Origin: Symbiodinium natans
Lineage: Eukaryota > Sar > Dinophyceae > Suessiales > Symbiodiniaceae
Direction of reading: 5' to 3'
Assembly (NCBI GenBank): GCA_905221605.1
Contig: CAJNDS010002801.1
Coordinates: forward strand, 715,118-779,117
DNA length: 64,000 nt
Under the pieces are notes generated by a model. It was given only the letters and a program-made list of their open reading frames with translations. It was not told the DNA's origin and did not search any database. Both the position numbers and the translations under genes were made by a program. Numbering within the stretch: the first letter of the stretch is position 1; each line of letters begins with the position of its first letter. Positions 17,401-27,976 of this stretch are shown here, in pieces.

Positions 17401-17555
17401 ACCTACTGCCCGTGAGCTAGGACTACGAAGGCTACTTTGTTTAGGGGTTTTTTGGTTGGAGGAGAGAGGAGGTGGAGGAGGGGAGAAAGGTGGGGAGAGA
17501 GGTGGGGAGGGGGGGGATGAGGAGAGGTGAGCTTGTGGGCCTGAACTAGGCTAAC

Positions 17556-17632
17556 CCGTACAGCCTCCGGCAAAAAGTCCGCGCAAGTTGCATAATTAAT
17601 AAGCTTCTCCTCGGCCCAGTACTTGCAAAAAC
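17556..17632 (-). CDS. putative exon with acceptor and donor-like borders
   Basis: The minus strand reads CKYWAEEKLINYATCADF then LPEAVR and meets donor-like GTTAGC. A pyrimidine-rich TTTTTGCAAG precedes it. Strongly protein-like. Confidence 0.55.
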
Positions 17633-17689
17633 CCTAAATCCGAAATCCTAAACCCTACATCCTACAGCCCCGAAACCCCCTAAAAAAAG

Positions 17690-17856
17690 CCTGTAAAAAA
17701 GGTTGAACCTTGTGGCTGGTCCCCGCAGCAAGTAACCCCAAAAACCCTCCAAAAAAATCGCCTTCGGCCGGCTTCTCCACACCGTTCTCCGGCTCCTCCA
17801 AAACATTGCAGAGGGCCGACTTTGGCAGCTTCAAAGCGAGAATGGCAGCCCCCGAA
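17690..17856 (-). CDS. putative exon, unknown protein
   Basis: A 55-residue minus-strand frame contains GAAILALKLPKSALCNV, LEEPENGVEKPAEGDFFG and FLGLLAAGTSHKVQPFL. One of the longer islands. No family recognised. Confidence 0.5.
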
Positions 17857-17982
17857 ACCCTCAACCCTAAACCCTAACCCCAACTTCCCCCCCCCCCTTC
17901 AGCCCCCCTTCAGCCCCCTTTCCCCTTCCCCCCCCCCCAAAAAGGTAGAGAAAAGGAGGAAATGAGGGAGCCAAAATCCTCA

Positions 17983-18105
17983 ACCGCCACTTGCTTGCTC
18001 AAGAAGCTCCCTGTGAGCTTTAGATTGCTCTGAAGGCTCCCTCTGCCTTTTCCTCAATAGTTCGTCCGATTTTTCCCCGCTCTCTCGAGCACCTGAACTC
18101 GAAAT
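17983..18105 (-). CDS. putative exon, charged helical peptide
   Basis: Minus-strand peptide FTISSSGARES then GEKSDELLRKRQREPSEQ and SKAHRELLEQAS. A GTGGCG follows and could be a donor. The Lys/Arg/Glu content suggests coiled coil. Confidence 0.5.
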
Positions 18106-18705
18106 CGTGAAACCCTGGGCCCCAAGACCCAAACCCTGAACCCTAGAACCTAAACCCCAAGTAACCCTCAACCCTAAATTCTCTGAATATCCCTCAATAA
18201 CCCTATACCCGAGACAACACTACCTACCCCCAAATCCTAAACCCTGAATATCCCCAAGCCTAAACCCTGAAAACCCAAATGCCCCAGCTAACCCTAAACC
18301 CTAAGCCCTAAGCCCTACTGTAAACCCTTAACTAAAGCCCCTTCGGCTGGGTCCTGAGAGTCCCACCCGCCGCGCCGCTGGCGCTTGCGGGCCTTCGTTC
18401 TGGGGTATCTGAGGGTTTGGGGTTTGGGGTTTGGGGTTTGGGGTGTTCAGGATGTAGGGTTCAGGGGCATTTGTAACGTGTCAGCTGAGTACTCGGAAGA
18501 GGGTCAACCTTTGGGCTTCACAAGAAAATGCCCAAACCCTAGTCTTACTTTTAGCAAAAAGCTTGAGAGGCCTCGTCATGGCATTTGGGTTTAGGTTTAA
18601 GGTAGAGGGTTTTGGGGTTAGGGCCCTGAAACCCTGAAACCCTGAACCCTCAACCCAAGCCCCCAGACCCAGAAAGCTCAAACAACCCCAAACCGTAAAC
18701 CCGAA

Positions 18706-18853
18706 TCTCGAGCGGAGAATAACAAGGGCGCCCTTCCTGCAACCCAAAAAACGCATTGTCCGGCAATTCTCCCTGCCATGTTTATCCTGGCACACAGGCA
18801 GCCTATCGAGTGATGTTCACCGATGGCAGAGTCGCCACCCTCTGTCACCGAGC
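18706..18853 (-). CDS. putative exon, unknown protein
   Basis: Minus-strand peptide SVTEGGDSAIGEHHSIGC then LCARINMAGRIAGQCVFW and VAGRAPLLFSAR, a continuous 48-codon frame across a unique island. Cys-rich and hydrophobic. Confidence 0.5.
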
Positions 18854-19108
18854 CCTAAGCCCTACACCCTTACGTTGCAAGGGTTTCGGGTGCAGAGGAA
18901 CCCACTTTTCGCTATTCCTAGATATTTAAGAAGTTCAGTGCCTTGTGCCTTTGGGATCCACCCCCTAACAGCCCAAGCCCAAGGAATTCGGGACATAGGG
19001 CTCTAAACCCTAAACCCTAAACCCGAAACCCTAAACCCTAGACCCTGATAACCCAAACCGGTAACCCAAGGATTCAGGGACATAGGGCTCGGGGTTTGGG
19101 TTTTCGGG

Positions 19109-19187
19109 CTCTGGAGGCTGGCCTCATCATGCTTCCTCCTCTTTTCTCTCCGGTGGGCCTCGACCTGCTGCAGAAGGCTTCATCAGG
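19109..19187 (-). CDS. putative exon, basic helical peptide
   Basis: Minus-strand peptide LLQQVEAHRREKRRKHDE then ASLQSPKT. CTTCTGCAG just before CAG could be an acceptor. Heptad-like spacing of hydrophobic residues. Confidence 0.5.
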
Positions 19188-19306
19188 CAAACCCTAAACC
19201 CTAAACCCTAAACCCTAAACCCTAAACCCTAAACCCTAGAAATGTGATTTTCACCCTCAGCCCTACACCCTAGACCCTAGACCCTAAACCCCAAAACCCT
19301 AGACCA

Positions 19307-19405
19307 TGGGGCTTCCAGAAGGCTGGGGGCATTGCGGGCTTTACTGGTTCTGAGTAGGGAATACGGGCTTCTACGAGGGACAGAGAAAATGTCGAAAGGT
19401 GGCTG
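19307..19405 (-). CDS. putative exon, unknown protein
   Basis: Minus-strand peptide HLSTFSLSLV then EARIPYSEPVKPAMPPAF and WKPHG. It sits between CCCTAAA-type tracts. Confidence 0.4.
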
Positions 19406-19471
19406 CCCTAAACCCTAAATCCTAAACCCAAAACCCTAAACCCTCCAACGTGACGTGGTTGTTCCACGTAC

Positions 19472-19573
19472 CTGTCCCCAAAATAGCCACAAAAGGCCGG
19501 CTCCCTTTTTATAGTAAGGGATTGCCCGCATTGCCTTCGCAGGGAGAGAGTCCCATGGTCCGACCCCCACGTG
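19472..19573 (-). CDS. putative exon with strong donor
   Basis: Minus-strand peptide HVGV then GPWDSLPAKAMRAIPYYK and KGAGLLWLFWGQ, directly followed by GTACGT after CAG, a near-consensus donor. Confidence 0.55.
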
Positions 19574-19784
19574 GCAGGGTTTAGGATTTGGGGTTTAGGG
19601 GTGTAGGGTTTAGGAGGTCGGGTTCAGGGGTCTAGGGCAAGTCCGGATTTAGGGTTGAGGGGCTTGGGGTTTAGGGTTTAGGGTTATGGGTCTACATGAA
19701 CCCTCAGCCTAGCCCATTGAGGGTAACCCGTTAAGAGTTCGGTATGACGAAGTCCCTAAACCCAAAACCCTAAAGAGGTTGAGG

Positions 19785-19880
19785 GTTTCGGCCTTCAAAG
19801 GGACCGTAAGATTTGAAAATGACATGACGGCTTCTCTTGATGCCGGCTTCAGCCCCTAGCTTTGGCTCAGGCGCACCCTA
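19785..19880 (-). CDS. putative exon, unknown protein
   Basis: Minus-strand peptide APEPKLGA then EAGIKRSRHVIFKSYGPF and EGRN. Borders unresolved. Confidence 0.4.
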
Positions 19881-19960
19881 AACTTATAAACCCTAAAACC
19901 CAATGTTTCCCCACTTAAAACCCCGAAAGAACCCTGACAAGAGCCCTACAGGCCCCCCAC

Positions 19961-20001
19961 CTTTTCGGCCAGGAGGAGCTCGCGGACGCGCGCCTGGCTC
20001 A
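19961..20001 (-). CDS. putative micro-exon with donor
   Basis: The minus strand reads SQARVRELLLAEK and meets GTGGGG. Only about 41 nt, but helical, GC3-rich and well bounded. Confidence 0.4.
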
Positions 20002-20189
20002 AGACGTTAGGTTTGGGGGTTTTAGGGTTTGGGGTTTTAGGGTTTGGGGTTTAGGGTTTAGGGTTTAGGGTTTAGGGTTTAGGGTTCAGCATCTCAAGTC
20101 CAAGCATTTACTAGTCAAGCAATTACTCCAGGAAAATACCCACCCGCCCAAAGAATCCCACAACATTAAGAAAATATTTTACTTATAGA

Positions 20190-20756
20190 ACGACCTTGCC
20201 CATGCCCAATAAAACGGCGACCTTGCCCAGTAAAACAGCGACCTTGCCCAGTAAAACGGCGACCTTGCCCAATAAAACGGCGACCTTGCCCAGTAAAACG
20301 GCGACCTTGCCCAGTAAAACAGCGACCTTGCCCAGTAAAACGGCGACCTTGCCCAGTAAAACGGCGGCGACCTTGCCCAGTAAAACGGCGACCTTCGGAC
20401 ACCCCGCCCCTGCCCAGTAAAAATGCTACCTTCGGCCCCGAAGGTCGCCGTTTTACTGGGCAAGGTCGCCGTTTTACTGGGCAAGGTCGCCGTTTTACTG
20501 GGCAAGGTCGATTTTGGTCAAAAAATCGACCTTGCCCAGTAAAACGGCGACTTGCCCAGTAAAACAGCGACCTTCGGGGTCCAAGGTCGCATTTTTACTG
20601 GGCAGGGGCGGAAGGTCGCCGTTTTACTGGGCAAGGTCGCCGTTTTACTGGGCAAGGTCAGTTCGGTCAAAAATCGACCTTGCCCAGTAAAACGGCGACC
20701 TTGCCCAGTAAAACGGCGACCTTGCCCAGTAAAACGGCGACCGTGCCCAGTAACTC
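20190..20756. repeat. fold-back array of a 21-bp unit
   Basis: The unit is about AAAACGGCGACCTTGCCCAGT. About ten copies run in one direction (20190-20398), then blocks alternate: reverse (about 20444-20510), forward (20525-20573), reverse (20581-20660), forward (20675-20755). Turn points such as TCGATTTT...AAAATCGA form hairpin loops, so the whole locus can fold into long cruciforms. The apparent 7-aa repeat ORFs on both strands are by-products of the 21-bp period. Confidence 0.9.
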
Positions 20757-20785
20757 CTTAACATTTAAATTATATATGAAAGAGA

Positions 20786-21072
20786 GGTTTAGGGTTTAGG
20801 GTTTAGGGTTTAGGGTTTAGGGTTTAGGGTTTAGGGTTTAGGTTTAGGGGTTAGGGTTTAGGGTTTAGGGTTTTGGGTTTAGGGTTTAGGGTTTAGGGTT
20901 TAGGGTTTAGGGTTTAGGGTTTAGGGTTTAGGGTTTAGGGTTTAGGGTTTAGGGTTTAGGGTTTAGGGTGGAGGGTTTAGGGTTTAGGGTTTAGGGTTTA
21001 GGGTTTAGGGTTTAGGGTTTAGGGTTTAGGGTTTAGGGTTTAGGGTTTAGGGTTTAGGGTTTAGGGTTTAGG
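20786..21072 (+). repeat. long TTTAGGG array
   Basis: About 40 tandem heptamers with very few variants, immediately after the 21-bp fold-back array. Interstitial: coding-like and repeat sequence continue on both sides. Confidence 0.95.
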
Positions 21073-21295
21073 GGCGGATTTGGGGGGCTTTAGCCTAGTT
21101 CAGCTCAAGACGCTGGGGTTCACCCTGCGAGCCGATGAACGTAATGAAGGGGCCTGAATATTTAGAATAGGGCCTTTTGGGGTTTCTTCTAGTATACTTT
21201 TAAAGGGGCCATAGGGAATACTATTAATCATGTCGAACCCGAGATTAGGCTTCCAGATCTGGGGCTTTAGGGTCAACGGTATCGGTCGGCATTAG

Positions 21296-21420
21296 CTTAA
21301 GGCCTCCCTGTAACGCCTTTCCCACAGTCCTTGTACTCCTCTGTCGGCTCGCCCATCGCGACGATCGCCACACGCCTCAAATGGACGCTTCCTTTTGAAG
21401 GTTCGTAACTGGGGACATAG
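21296..21420 (-). CDS. putative exon, basic peptide
   Basis: Minus-strand peptide LCPQ then LRTFKRKRPFEACGDRRD and GRADRGVQGLWERRYREAL. Arg-rich and continuous over the island. Confidence 0.4.
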
Positions 21421-21485
21421 GTAGGGTTTAGGGTTTGAGGTTTGGGGTTTAGGGTTTGGGGTTTCGGGTTTTAGGTTTTCAACCT

Positions 21486-21612
21486 CTGGTAAGATTCGGT
21501 ACTCGACCTGCCTGGGGTGCCATTTTTGAGCGAAAGTAGCGGCCCGTGGGCACAAAATTTGGGCCTGGGCAAAAGACAGAAGCACCGCATCACTGGCAGG
21601 ACCGACCGATAC
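21486..21612 (-). CDS. putative exon, unknown protein
   Basis: Minus-strand peptide SVGPASD then AVLLSFAQAQILCPRAAT and FAQKWHPRQVEYRILPEV. Upstream of and in the same orientation as 21296-21420, with a short TTTAGGG-type tract between them. Confidence 0.45.
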
Positions 21613-22215
21613 CGGACTAGGGCTGGGGTTCATTGGCCTAAACCCTAAACCCTAAACCCCCTGAACCCTGAACCCTGAACCCTGAACCCTGAACCCTGAA
21701 CCCTGCACATTCACTTCGTGGCGCTGACACCGTTCACGCTTGAAGCCCCAAAGCTCCCCCAACAGATCCACGAAAGCGCTGCAAGTTCAAAACCGTAGGG
21801 CTTAAAGTTTACTTTAACTATGTCTCTCCTTGGAACACGAAAGCACAACATGTGCAAGATTCCCGTGGGTTACATAAACAGAAGCTAGAACCCCAAACTT
21901 CCGAGCTTCTTCGAGCTACGTGGCATCACCCATCGCGTCCACTTCCGCTAAGCTTTTAGGGTATATAGGGGGGATTCTGGGAGATTCTTTTCCGGGGGAT
22001 TGCTGCGCATCCACACCCTAAACCCTAAACCCTAAACCCCAAACCCTCCAAACCCCAAACCCTAAACCCTAAACCCCAAACCCTAAACCCTACAGCCCTA
22101 GGGCACCAGGGGTGCTTCGGGCTACTTGCAGGTTCACAACAGGGATGTGGGGTTTAGGGTTTAGGATTTAGGGTTTAGGGTTTAGGATTTAGGGGTTTAG
22201 GGCTTGGGGCTTAAC

Positions 22216-22292
22216 TCTGGCCATCTTCAGTAATCACCTTGCTTGCGGCATCCTCGCAACTGCCTCCCAGCGGCGGCCCACACACAGAAAGC
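22216..22292 (-). CDS. putative exon, unknown protein
   Basis: Minus-strand peptide SVCGPPLGGS then CEDAASKVITEDGQS before a stop. A GTGATT inside could serve as donor if the 3' part is intron. Confidence 0.45.
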
Positions 22293-22797
22293 TTGAACCC
22301 CAAGACCCCCGTGAGTTGAAACCCTAAACCCGAAACCCTAAACCCCATACCCTAAACCCTGGACCCTAAACCCTAAACCCTAAACCCTAAACCCTAAACC
22401 CTAAACCCTAAACCCCCCAGATCAGAGCCGAGACTCTTAAAGTCGACGGGCGAAAACCTGTTGGGCGCAGCACTCGCAGGGGATCACAGGGGGTTTGGGG
22501 GTTTGGGGTTGAGGTTTCTAGGCTGCCCAGTGCTTAAAGGGGTTTATAAGGGAACCTAAACCCCCCAAAAAAGGGAATAAGGGTACTACTGGGCATCCTA
22601 GGTTTTAGGCGGACCGACATCAGGGTACCAGTCTATGATGGTATGCGCAGCGCTTCTACTCGCGTCTGCAGGCCGAATTTGTCGACTTTCAGACCAGAGG
22701 ATGACGTGTTTTCAGATTTGCTATTTCTAATAGACGGACCCACCCCCACCCCCCCCCCCAAGTATCTCATATATATATATATATATCATATATATAT

Positions 22798-22829
<32 letters not shown>

Positions 22830-22901
22830 TTATACATTCTGAAGTAAGGGGAGCATATATACACTCACCAAAAAGCAGAATACAAAAACCCTACGATGCA
22901 C

Positions 22902-22988
22902 CATGACGAAGCTCCTTCTGAACTGGGAGAAAGCCATTGCATCCTCGGCCGCGCACAAGGATGGCGCCTGCGCCTCAAGCAACCCCTA
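22902..22988 (+). CDS. putative exon or start of a plus-strand gene
   Basis: ATG at 22902 opens MTKLLLNWEKAIASSAAH then KDGACASSNP before TAA. One of few plus-strand islands with a convincing ATG. Confidence 0.35.
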
Positions 22989-23361
22989 AAGCGCTCTAAA
23001 CCAGCCGCCATCCATCCGAGGCTTGAAGCGAGTCGCTCTTAAAAAAAAGAGACACAAGCAACTAGAATAATACAAAAACGCGAAAAACCCTACAAACCCC
23101 AAACCCTGTCAACCCCAAGCCCTAAACACCCTGCCCTTCCCGAAGCCTAGAAACCCCAAGCCCTATGAACACTAAACCCTAAATCCTAAAACCCCAAAGC
23201 CCAATAACCCTAAACCTAACCACCCTGACCCCTCCCCCCTCCTCTAAACCCTACACCCTAAACCCCAAGCCCCAAACCCCAAACCCTAAACCCCAAGCCC
23301 CAAACCCCAAACCCCAAACCCTAAACCCCAAACCCTAAACCCTAAACCCCAAGCCCCAAAG

Positions 23362-23450
23362 CCTCGCGAGGGCCCTCTTGCGCTCGCTCGCGCGGAGGTT
23401 GTTGTTGAGCTCCAAAACGAGGAGGTCCCGCCTCCGAACTTGACGGTCGC
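23362..23450 (-). CDS. putative exon, charged helical peptide
   Basis: Minus-strand peptide RSDRQV then RRRDLLVLELNNNLRASE and RKRALAR, a coiled-coil-like run. CCCTAAA-type tract on the left, TTTAGGG-type on the right. Confidence 0.5.
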
Positions 23451-24656
23451 TGCGGGGTTGAGGGTTTAGGGTTGAGGGTCTAGGGTTTAGGGTTTAGGGT
23501 CTAGGGTTCAGGGTCTAGGGTTTAGGGCTCAGGGTTCAGGGTTGAAACACGACATGTGAGCGAGTGCGCGATCGGTGCTCCCTGCTTGAATCCACGGCCC
23601 TTCCACCGTCCCAAAATCCCAACACCCTGAACCCAAAATATCCTAACAACCCTGCAGCCCCAAATCCCTAGATCCCAAACCCCTCGGCACCATACACACC
23701 CCTCGGCACCATACACACCCTAAACCCGAAACCCCAAACACCCGAAACCCTAAACCCTAAACCCCCCACACCCGAAACCCCAAACACCCGAAACCCGGAG
23801 CTAAGCCAAGGCGGTGTTAGCCTCAGTGCCGGGGCAGCCAACGAGAGCACCTGTCTAAAGTCATTTAGGGGCCAGGATAACTACTAACACTATTCCTTTA
23901 TGGCTGGTCCCTTTATACTACAAATGACCCCCCAAAACCCCATTCTACAGATTCAGGGCCCAACATTACGGGCCTGCAAAAAGGGGTTTTAGAGTTATAG
24001 AGGCCTCTGGGTTCAAAGAGCAGGGTAGGGTTATACGCGGGGCAGTGGGCACTACAAGTATCAACTATCCCTGAACTTCTACGTTGCAAGTAGTGCTTAC
24101 AGAGTTTAGGAGGGTTTCGGGTTTAGGGTTTGGAGTTTAGGGTTTATTTGGGGTTTAGGGTTTAGGGTTTAGGGTTTGGGGTTTGCGGTTTGGGGTTTGG
24201 GGATTGGGGTTTAGGCTTTGGGGTTTGGGGTTTAGGGTTTGGGGTTTAGGGTTTAGGATTTAGGGTTTAGGGTTTAGGGTTTTTGGTTTCGGGTTTAGGG
24301 TTTAGGGTTTTGCCCGGATTCTGCCCCTTTCTCGTCCTCGCACTGGGGTTATACTGGCACCTTGGCCTTAAATCAGGGTCCCCTCACAAGTCGGCTTGAA
24401 GCAGGATGACCAAAAGAGGCCCGAACAAGCCTAAAGCCCGTAGACCCCGAAACAACCCTAAACCCTAAACCCTAAACCCTAAACCCTAAACCCACCGTAC
24501 ACCTGATCTCCGAAACCCTAAGCCCTAGGCGGCCCCAAACCCCTAAACCCTAAACTCTCTGAGCCCTACACCGTAAACCCTAAGCACTCGAAACTCTCTG
24601 CACACTAAACCCTAAACCCTAAACCCTAAACCCTAAACCCTAAACCCCTCTGAACC

Positions 24657-24746
24657 GCACAACCGACTCTCCGGCCTTGTGGGTGCTTCCGTCGTCCAGG
24701 GCCGTGATTCCGAAGTTCGTTCCCGGCCTCACGCTCTTGAGGGCGG
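24657..24746 (-). CDS. putative exon, unknown protein
   Basis: Minus-strand peptide AALKSVRP then GTNFGITALDDGSTHKAG and ESVVR, almost all codons ending in G or C. GTTGTG follows ESV-coding bases and may be a donor. Confidence 0.5.
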
Positions 24747-25454
24747 CTTAGGGTTCAGGGTTCAGGGTTTAGGGCTTAGGGCTTAGGGTTTAGGGTTTAG
24801 GGTTTAGGGTTTAGGGTTTAGGGTTTAGGGCTTAGGGCTTAGGGCTTAGGGCTTAGGGCTTAGGGCTTAGGGCTTAGGGCTTCGGGCTTACTTGGGCGTG
24901 AGGGGCCTCTGTACCCCTGAGCCCTAGTTACCCTACAAGGGCTTCAGCACAAGGCTCACGGACAGGATCGGATGCAAAGAGTTAGGAGCTTTTGGGCTTG
25001 GGGATGCCTAGGAGTTAGGGGTTTAGGGATTCGGGTGTCCGGTTTAGAGTTTAGAAGCCGCAACGTTAGCGCTTTTTACGGTGCATGCGCCGCATCCTTG
25101 CAGCGGCAAGGGCGAGTTCAGGTTTCTGTTCTCTCTTCATAAACCCTAATTAAACCCTAAACCCTAAACCCTAAACCCTAGACATGCGGACTCTTGGCCC
25201 CGCTTGAAAAGCCGCTTGCCTTGGAAAGCCCTGCGGCTTCTGGAGCCTCTGGCCGAAGACGACACCGCAAACCCTAAAACTTGTACCCCTGAAACCCTAA
25301 ACCCTCAACCGCAGCGTCTAGAAATCCCGCCTGCACACTGCGACCCAAGGCGAAAGGGCTTTTTTGTTTTTTGGATTTTGGGGTTTAGGGTTCTGGGTGT
25401 TAGTTTCAGAGTTCAGGACTTTGGGTTAACCCAGCCAACCCCCAAACTTAAACC

Positions 25455-25534
25455 GCGGGAGCAACCAGCCCGGCCTGTCTTGAGACTTGTCGCGTCGAGG
25501 GCCTTGTGGAATGCCACTCTTCTCGGCCTGAGAA
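25455..25534 (+). CDS. putative plus-strand exon with donor
   Basis: The plus strand reads REQPARPVLRLVASRALW then NATLLGLRK and meets GTTGGA. Confidence 0.35.
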
Positions 25535-25731
25535 AGGTTGGACCACCATAAAGGCTACTTGAACCCTGAGCCCCTCAATCTTACTTGTGCCCTGCACTTG
25601 CTTTGGGTAGCGGTGGGGGGGGGAAACCCTGAACCCTAAACCCCTAACCCTTAAACCCTAAACCCTAAACCCTAAACCCTAAGCCCTAAGCCCTAAGCCC
25701 TAAGCCCTAAGCCCTGAACCGCAGCTCAGCG

Positions 25732-25855
25732 AAGCTAGGGAGCCCGCGGCAGAAAGAGTCTGCCAAGAGCATCCCTGCATCCTGGACATTCCTGGACCCT
25801 GCAAAAACCACACAGACGCCTAGTATAGACCCTGCTTCTACTCCAGCCACTAAGG
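25732..25855 (+). CDS. putative plus-strand exon with donor
   Basis: The plus strand reads KLGSPRQKE then SAKSIPASWTFLDPAKTT and QTPSIDPASTPATK, ending ACTAAG followed by GTTATG. The sequence switches abruptly to AT-rich DNA at that point, as expected at an exon-intron border. Confidence 0.45.
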
Positions 25856-26392
25856 TTATGCTATTACAGTATGGCATGAGTACATTGATAGATCGCCATA
25901 TTGCTATACCGTTATGTTGCTATACAATGATATATTGGTATATCGTTATGTTGTTATATTTTCATATTGTTGAACTCTGTTTATTGTGTTATCAGCTGTG
26001 TGTGTATATTAAATATATAGATATATACTTATTTATCTATTTATGTATTTATTTATTTAGTCTAGTCATTAATATCTGGATATATTAATATTTCTTATAC
26101 TACGATGTTGTTAAATCATTCTCTTCCGGTTGGTATGACTATACTACTATACTAGTTCAACACATCTTGCGTTGCGAGTGGGTGCGGGGATCATATTGGG
26201 GTTCTGCTTCAATTCAACTGGGCATTTGCAGTTCTGCTCGAAGGAAACGTATGGGAACCCCCAGAAAGGGAACCCCGGCTTCATACTATGTGTGGCCAAT
26301 TCTCAGAGTTCCCCTTTTTTGGTACCCCGACATACTAGGGTGCCGCCTTGAAATAAGGACCCCCAACAAGACCATAACTTAGAGAGTCCCCC

Positions 26393-26423
<31 letters not shown>

Positions 26424-27430
26424 CACAGACTTAGTTATGCATTTAGAAGTATATGAATGTTGCCTTTTTTGAGCCTACTATACTCTTGGGGTTGCTGTAG
26501 TTTTGTGAACCGTTCCTAAACAAACAACCTTGTGTAGTTCTGTTCTGAGGGAGGCTTCAGCCGAAACTGTCTACATGCTCCTACGCCATACATCCTAAAC
26601 CCTAAGCCCTCAAACTCCAAACCGTTAAACGCTCCAACTCCAAACCCCACACCAAACCAAAAACCCTAAACCCGAAGCCCTAAACCCTCAAACCCTAAAC
26701 CCTAAGCCACCCGCCTGCCGGGTCTATGACAACACCCTGGGGCCGCTGCCCAAGCGATAGCTTTTCTCTCACTGAGCTCTGTTATCCTGAAAGGCTTGGG
26801 TTTAGGGTTTAGGGTTTAAGGCTTGGGTTTGGGGTTTGGGGGTTTGGGGTTTGGGGGTTTGGGGTTTGAGGGTTTGGGGTTTGGTGTTTGGGGGTTGGGG
26901 TTTGAGGTTTGGGGTTTGGGGTTCGGGGTTTGGGGTTTGGGGCTTGAAGGCTTAGCGTAGACCCCAAACCCTAAGCCCTAAACCCTGAATGGGAGTTTCC
27001 AAGCATAGGTAGATATTATGAAGATCACAGTATCATGGGGTATGTTAGGAGTGCCCCAAATTTTGGCAAGTTCCCATATCTTGAACCCTCAACCGCCGAA
27101 GTTCAGGAGCTGTGGGAAGCTTGATCAGATTCGTCGGCTTGGCGGTTTTGGGCTTCGGCCAGGTTCGGGTGGATTCTTCAACCCAAAACCCTCAACCCTG
27201 AACGCTAAGCCCTAAACCCGAAACCCTAAACCCTAATCCCCAAACCCGAATCCCCAATCCCGAATCCCAACACCCGAATCCCTAAGCCTACTCCACCCTT
27301 TTCCGGGTTCTCTTACTGCTTTAAGAGCCTAAACAAACGGTTGCGTGAAAGAACACGGAATAGGGTTTAGGGTTTAGGATTTAGGGTTTCTGCTTTAGGG
27401 CCTGGGGTTTGGGGTTAAGGGTTTCCTACA

Positions 27431-27522
27431 ATTTGCAAATCCATATTGGGTGGTTCCCGATTCTCGTAACCCCCATATGTTCAAACGACGCCGCCCTGCT
27501 TTCGCGTGTTTGTCTACGGCCA
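27431..27522 (-). CDS. putative exon with acceptor and donor-like borders
   Basis: After TTGGCCGTAG the minus strand reads DKHAKAG then RRRLNIWGLRESGTTQYG and FAN before GTAGGA. Confidence 0.5.
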
Positions 27523-27881
27523 ACCAATATCCCCAAATCCTACATCCTCAAGAGTCCCAACACCACTTAGGGTTCAGGGTTAGGGTTCAGGGTGCAGTCA
27601 CGGTTCAGGGTTCAGGATTTAGGGTTTAGGGTTTCGGGTAGAACCCAAAACCCTATAAACCCTAAACCCCATGCGAGAAACTCCAGAAGCCCTAAACCCC
27701 AATCGCTGCTCTTCGCGACATCTCGGATCTTGATCCCACAAAGAGGGCCTCTCAGAACCCTGGTTTGGGGCTTTAGGGTTGAGGCTTTCAGCGGTTTCAG
27801 GGGTGAAGGGTTTAGGGTTCTGGGGTTTAGGGTAAACCCTAAACCCCAAACCCCAAACCCTAAATCCTAAACCGGTTGCAC

Positions 27882-27976
27882 ACAAAACGCTGGCCTCGGA
27901 TTCTCCTGGAGGAACTGATCCACCCAGTCAAACAAGCCTTTGTCCGGCAGGCCGAGAGGGAAAAGCACCTGACCAG
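27882..27976 (-). CDS. putative exon, unknown protein
   Basis: Minus-strand peptide QVLFPLG then LPDKGLFDWVDQFLQENP and RPAFCVQP. Highly protein-like with aromatic and acidic residues. The 120 bp that follow on this strand (27763-27881) are a TTTAGGG...CCCTAAA fold-back and would be a compact intron leading to another candidate exon at 27700-27762. Confidence 0.55.

Larger units (their letters stand above)
13503..20160. other. repeat-rich region with many minus-strand exon-like islands
   Basis: Telomere-like tracts in both orientations (for example 14620-14720, 16465-16640, 17255-17400, 19189-19238, 20045-20088) and poly(C)/poly(A) at about 16060-16090 separate islands of 40-170 bp. I could assign about 16 of the islands a strand. 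Others (14490-14625, 15041-15137) look codable on both strands and are left out. Confidence 0.7.
20761..25855. other. telomere-like arrays with exon-like islands on both strands
   Basis: Contains the longest TTTAGGG array in the window (20786-21072), TTCAGGG (21660-21705), CCCCAAA/CCCTAAA (23230-23355), TTTGGGG (24160-24250) and GGGCTTA (24825-24890) variants, and a TATATA microsatellite at 22766-22830. Assignable islands are listed separately. Islands at 21080-21140, 22630-22710 and 24310-24420 have plausible plus-strand frames but also open minus frames. Confidence 0.7.

Noticed and set aside
20179-20505. Repetitive ORFs on both strands (7-residue periods)
   Set aside because: A 21-bp repeat keeps every frame open; no non-repetitive coding sequence is attached.
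20190-20756. CRISPR-like array
   Set aside because: Units are contiguous with no unique spacers, orientation alternates, and the context is eukaryotic.
22643-22906. 87-aa plus frame ending in Ile/Tyr repeats
   Set aside because: The second half is translated TATATA microsatellite; the first part overlaps another plausible frame, so no call was made.
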